Assembly (NCBI GenBank): GCA_024274915.1
Contig: JAJSAC010000043.1
Coordinates: 1-41,297 of the forward strand
DNA: 41,297 nucleotides
Reading direction: 5' to 3'
DNA from: Thermodesulfobacteriota bacterium
GTDB taxonomy: Bacteria > Thermosulfidibacterota > Thermosulfidibacteria > Thermosulfidibacterales > B14-G1
Shown: piece by piece, positions 41,192-41,297 of the stretch
Position numbering within the stretch: position 1 is the first letter of the stretch
Layout of the letters: each line of letters opens with the position of its first letter
Translations under genes and position numbers: made by a program
Notes under the pieces: model-generated
What the model was told of the DNA's origin: nothing
Databases searched by the model: none
What the model saw: the letters and a program-made list of their open reading frames with translations, nothing else

Positions 41192-41297
41192 GGGCAACAG
41201 CTGCCCAGACCATTAAAAAACCCAGGATTGACATATGGCATACAACACCATAGAGTAAGGGCAAAGGTGGGCAGAACAAGGCTCGTCAGGCATATCA

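Overview
The window looks like a chromosomal segment of an anaerobic, probably thermophilic, diderm (Gram-negative type) bacterium. The diderm call rests on the ADP-heptose genes (gmhA, hldE, gmhB), a heptosyltransferase-like GT9 enzyme and a Wzm/Wzt polysaccharide exporter. The anaerobe call rests on two flavin/Fe-S NuoE-NuoF (HydC-HydB) type gene sets. The thermophile call is only an inference from frequent AGG/AGA arginine codons and charged, compact proteins. I cannot name the genus.

Region 1 (1-6260, minus strand) is a tightly overlapping operon. In order of transcription it holds a NuoE-like [2Fe-2S] protein, a DRTGG-like protein, an anti-sigma-type ATPase, a second DRTGG-like protein, a PHP phosphoesterase, a histidine-kinase-type ATPase, a cysteine-free thioredoxin-fold protein, and a very large NuoF protein fused to an NfnB/GltD-like flavoprotein that runs off the window. 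Region 2 (6579-12708, plus strand) is a small membrane protein, dprA, a second NuoE/NuoF set with its own cysteine-free protein, and topA. Region 3 (12838-17784, minus strand) is panB-panC-panD, priA and a hicBA toxin-antitoxin pair just upstream of priA.

Region 4 (17850-24818) mixes heptose/LPS genes (gmhB; hldE-gmhA-GT9) and a UbiA-family prenyltransferase with nucleotidyltransferase/HEPN toxin-antitoxin modules in several stages of decay. Two copies of a 244-bp non-autonomous inverted-repeat element (14-bp ends, 9-bp target duplication) lie here. One has split a nucleotidyltransferase gene. Their outer parts match, but their 84-bp cores are unrelated in sequence and identical in length; one core is a palindromic array of 7-bp units.

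Region 5 (24819-41297, plus strand) is a surface polysaccharide locus: Wzm, a four-helix-bundle (S23-like) gene, Wzt, methyltransferases, UDP-glucuronate decarboxylase, many glycosyltransferases and two large unrecognised proteins with nucleotidyltransferase-like motifs. It contains several gene fragments (repeated GT2 5' ends, a GT4 3' end, a broken PIN gene, a broken NTase/HEPN pair), which suggests repeated recombination. Base composition shifts from GC-richer genes to clearly AT-richer ones (around 29.5-31.4 kb and 36.1-37.2 kb), as is usual for exchanged polysaccharide genes.

The most unusual feature is a family of degenerate 7-bp tandem arrays with consensus GACNGGA. They bracket the four-helix-bundle gene in opposite orientations and also sit inside the coding regions of wzt and a GT9 gene. 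They resemble the STRR heptad repeats known from cyanobacteria. With the inverted-repeat element carrying a different heptad core, they are the best candidate here for an undescribed mobile or repeat-generating system.
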